Shown: positions 62,565 to 64,000 of the stretch, in pieces
How positions within the stretch are numbered: the stretch's first letter is position 1
Layout: the number at the start of each line of letters is the position of its first letter
Assembly (NCBI GenBank): GCA_039028635.1
Contig: JBCCHV010000031.1
Location: 1 to 64,000, forward strand
Source of the DNA: Acidobacteriota bacterium
GTDB taxonomy: Bacteria > Acidobacteriota > Thermoanaerobaculia > Multivoradales > JBCCEF01
Reading direction: 5' to 3'
DNA: 64,000 nt
Notes under the pieces: model-generated
The model's input: the letters and a program-made list of their open reading frames with translations, nothing else
Database searches by the model: none
What the model was told of the DNA's origin: nothing
Program-made: the position numbers and the translations under genes

Positions 62565-63101
62565 TTAGGCGCCGGCCTTGCCAACCTTGCGACGAATCAC
62601 CTCGTCGGAATACTTGATGCCCTTGCCCTTGTAGGGGTCCGGGCGGCGCAGGCTACGGATCTCGGCGGCCACCTGGCCGACCTGCTGGCGATCCGCACCA
62701 CTCACCTTCATGCGATAGTTCTTGTCGATCTCGATCGCGATGCCATCGGGAATCGCGAAGATCACCGGGTGCGAGTAGCCGAGAGCGAAATGAATCTCCT
62801 TGCCCTTGACCTCGGCCCGATAACCGACACCGATGATCTCCAGCTCCTTCGAGAAGCCCTCGGTGACGCCGATGACGGCGTTCGAGATCAGCGACCGCAA
62901 GAGACCGTGCTTCGAGCGATCGGGACCCGTGTCGCCAGGGCGGCCGACGGTGATCTGACCGTCTTCCATCTCCACCGGGAAGCCATCGAACAAGGACTGC
63001 ATCACCTTGCCCTTGGGGCCCTCGGCGGTGAACACACCGTCGGCGATGTCGATCTTGGCCCCCTTCGGAATCGGGACCGGCATCCTTCCGATACGCGACA
63101 T
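62565..63101 (-). CDS. rplF: 50S ribosomal protein L6
   Basis: The 178-residue protein begins MSRIGRMPVPIPKGAKIDIA and has the GVGYRAEVKGKEIHFALGYS block and C-terminal LRRPDPYKGKGIKYSDEVIR RKVGK segment. It sits near the factor-binding centre of the 50S subunit. It lies between rpsH (10 bp upstream) and rplR. Confidence 0.97.
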   Translation of the reverse strand: MSRIGRMPVPIPKGAKIDIADGVFTAEGPKGKVMQSLFDGFPVEMEDGQITVGRPGDTGPDRSKHGLLRSLISNAVIGVTEGFSKELEIIGVGYRAEVKGKEIHFALGYSHPVIFAIPDGIAIEIDKNYRMKVSGADRQQVGQVAAEIRSLRRPDPYKGKGIKYSDEVIRRKVGKAGA

Positions 63102-63111
63102 CTTCTACCTC

Positions 63112-63510
63112 CTACCAGATCTCGCAGAGGATCTCGCCACCGACCCGACGGGAGCGCGCGTCGGCATCGGAGAGCAAGCCCTGGGAAGTCGACACGATCG
63201 CCACGCCGAGACCGTTGCGAATCTCCGGCACGTCGTCGGCACCGCGGTAAACCCGCCGCCCGGGCTTGCTGACCCGGGCCATGTGGCTGATCGCCGACGT
63301 CCCTTCGTCGTTGTAGCGCAGGTAGACCCGAATGGTGCCCACCGGCTGCCCCTCGATGAAGCGATAGTTCTGGATGTAACCCTCCTGCTTGAGGACTCGG
63401 CAGACCTCGAGCTTGAGCTTCGACGACGGCAGGTCGAGCCGGTCGTGCTTGCTCAGGATGGCATTGCGAATTCGGGTCAAGAGATCCGAAATCGGATCGG
63501 TCATCGTCAT
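63112..63510 (-). CDS. rpsH: 30S ribosomal protein S8
   Basis: The 132-residue protein has MTMTDPISDLLTRIRNAILS, YIQNYRFIEGQPVGTIRVYL, SKPGRRVYRGADDVPEIRNG and the GLLSDADARSRRVGGEILC end. S8 represses the spc operon in E. coli by binding its mRNA; whether that applies here is not tested. Confidence 0.97.
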   Translation of the reverse strand: MTMTDPISDLLTRIRNAILSKHDRLDLPSSKLKLEVCRVLKQEGYIQNYRFIEGQPVGTIRVYLRYNDEGTSAISHMARVSKPGRRVYRGADDVPEIRNGLGVAIVSTSQGLLSDADARSRRVGGEILCEIW

Positions 63511-63526
63511 GATCTACTCCCCTCGC

Positions 63527-63712
63527 CTACCAGCTCGCCTTGATGACCCCCGGCAGATAGCCGTGGAGCGCCAAGTCCCGCAGGTGAATTCGGCAGAGGC
63601 CGAACTTCCGATAGTAGCCACGGGGACGGCCGCAGATCCTGCAGCGGTTGCGATGCCGCACCGAGAACTTCGGGGTCTTCTTCGTCTTTGCGATCTTCGC
63701 AGCGGTAGCCAC
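63527..63712 (-). CDS. rpsN: 30S ribosomal protein S14 type Z (zinc form, fourth ligand His)
   Basis: The 61-residue protein [20 protein letters not shown] continues with [20 protein letters not shown], then [21 protein letters not shown]. The short zinc-binding form normally has C-x2-C and C-x2-C; here the last Cys is His (CRIH), giving a CCCH site that can still hold zinc. It lies between rplE and rpsH in normal spc order. Confidence 0.95.
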   Translation of the reverse strand: MATAAKIAKTKKTPKFSVRHRNRCRICGRPRGYYRKFGLCRIHLRDLALHGYLPGVIKASW

Positions 63713-63743
63713 TGACTTTTCTCCTTACAGTCGCCGGCGCGCC

Positions 63744-64000
63744 CTAGGCACGAGGCCGCACGAACGGCATACCGAGCTCCCGCAGCAGGAACAGGGCTCG
63801 TTCGTCGTTACCGGCCGTCGTGACGACCGTGATGTTCAGACCCTTGGACTTGTCCACCTTGTTGTAATCGATCTCCGGGAAGATCAGGTGGTCACGGACG
63901 CCCAGGGTGTAGTTGCCACGCCCGTCGAAGCTACGCGTCGGGATACCCCGGAAGTCGCGCACTCGGGGCAAAGCCACCGAGATCAAGCGATCGAGAAAAT
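63744..64000 (-). CDS. rplE: 50S ribosomal protein L5, 3' part (cut by window end)
   Basis: The C-terminal 85 residues are present, beginning inside [20 protein letters not shown] and continuing [40 protein letters not shown] to MPFVRPRA. The start lies beyond the window edge. L5 binds 5S rRNA and contacts the P-site tRNA. The rest of the spc/S10 operons is expected just past the end. Confidence 0.95.
   Translation of the reverse strand, partial: FLDRLISVALPRVRDFRGIPTRSFDGRGNYTLGVRDHLIFPEIDYNKVDKSKGLNITVVTTAGNDERALFLLRELGMPFVRPRA

Overview
This window is 64 kb of high-GC bacterial chromosome from a Gram-negative, aerobic heterotroph. A TonB-dependent receptor, an ExbD protein, an outer-membrane barrel and lipoproteins show the outer membrane. 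The O2-dependent enzymes HppD and HmgA show aerobic life. A PilT-type ATPase, MshEN protein, a eukaryotic-like Ser/Thr kinase, sulfatase-superfamily and S9/M16 peptidases, and a DGFESG-type C-terminus on a secreted protein fit an Acidobacteriota (Thermoanaerobaculia-like) genome. That assignment is inference; no rRNA or tRNA gene is present to test it.

Layout. 1-9.7 kb: mixed housekeeping and metabolism (MshEN protein, chorismate mutase/prephenate dehydrogenase, a TPP riboswitch with thiC, saccharopine dehydrogenase, esterase, SirB1-like protein, RidA). 10-20 kb: S9 peptidase, DUF3465 protein, ACC deaminase bracketed by repeats, TonB receptor, phosphoesterase, TPR protein. 20-27.5 kb: dnaE2, nitrilase, secreted propeller protein, exbD. 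27.7-35 kb: a complete-looking tyrosine/homogentisate catabolic island (acetoacetyl-CoA synthetase, hmgA, hppD on the minus strand; marR, an unrecognised gene and fahA on the plus strand) with a palindromic operator candidate in the divergent region. No maiA is visible. 35-44 kb: sigma-54 activator, AlkD-like glycosylase, cell-wall amidase, CCA/poly(A) polymerase family gene, PilT with a coiled-coil tail, ogt, lexA. 44-52 kb: an M16 peptidase pair, a Ser/Thr kinase, an EF-G-like GTPase, an M50 protease. 52-54.7 kb: three tandem paralogous secreted proteins of unknown function with matching promoters. 54.8 kb to the end: a sulfatase-superfamily gene, then the alpha and spc ribosomal operons read on the minus strand from rplE (cut by the window end) to rplQ. 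rpsD is absent between rpsK and rpoA.

Noncoding structure is unusually rich. A 249-bp element with perfect 19-bp terminal inverted repeats supplies the stop codons of both convergent neighbours (12951-13199). A related repeat family lies in inverted orientation on the other side of acdS. A 159-bp direct repeat lies at 36.6-37.0 kb. An array of four hairpin-type repeats separates ogt from lexA. A motif shared by the lexA promoter and the region just before dnaE2 is a candidate SOS box.

The best candidates for undescribed biology are: (i) the unrecognised gene translationally coupled to fahA in a pathway lacking maiA; (ii) the triplicated secreted family with conserved promoters; (iii) the repeat elements whose ends coincide with stop codons of neighbouring genes.
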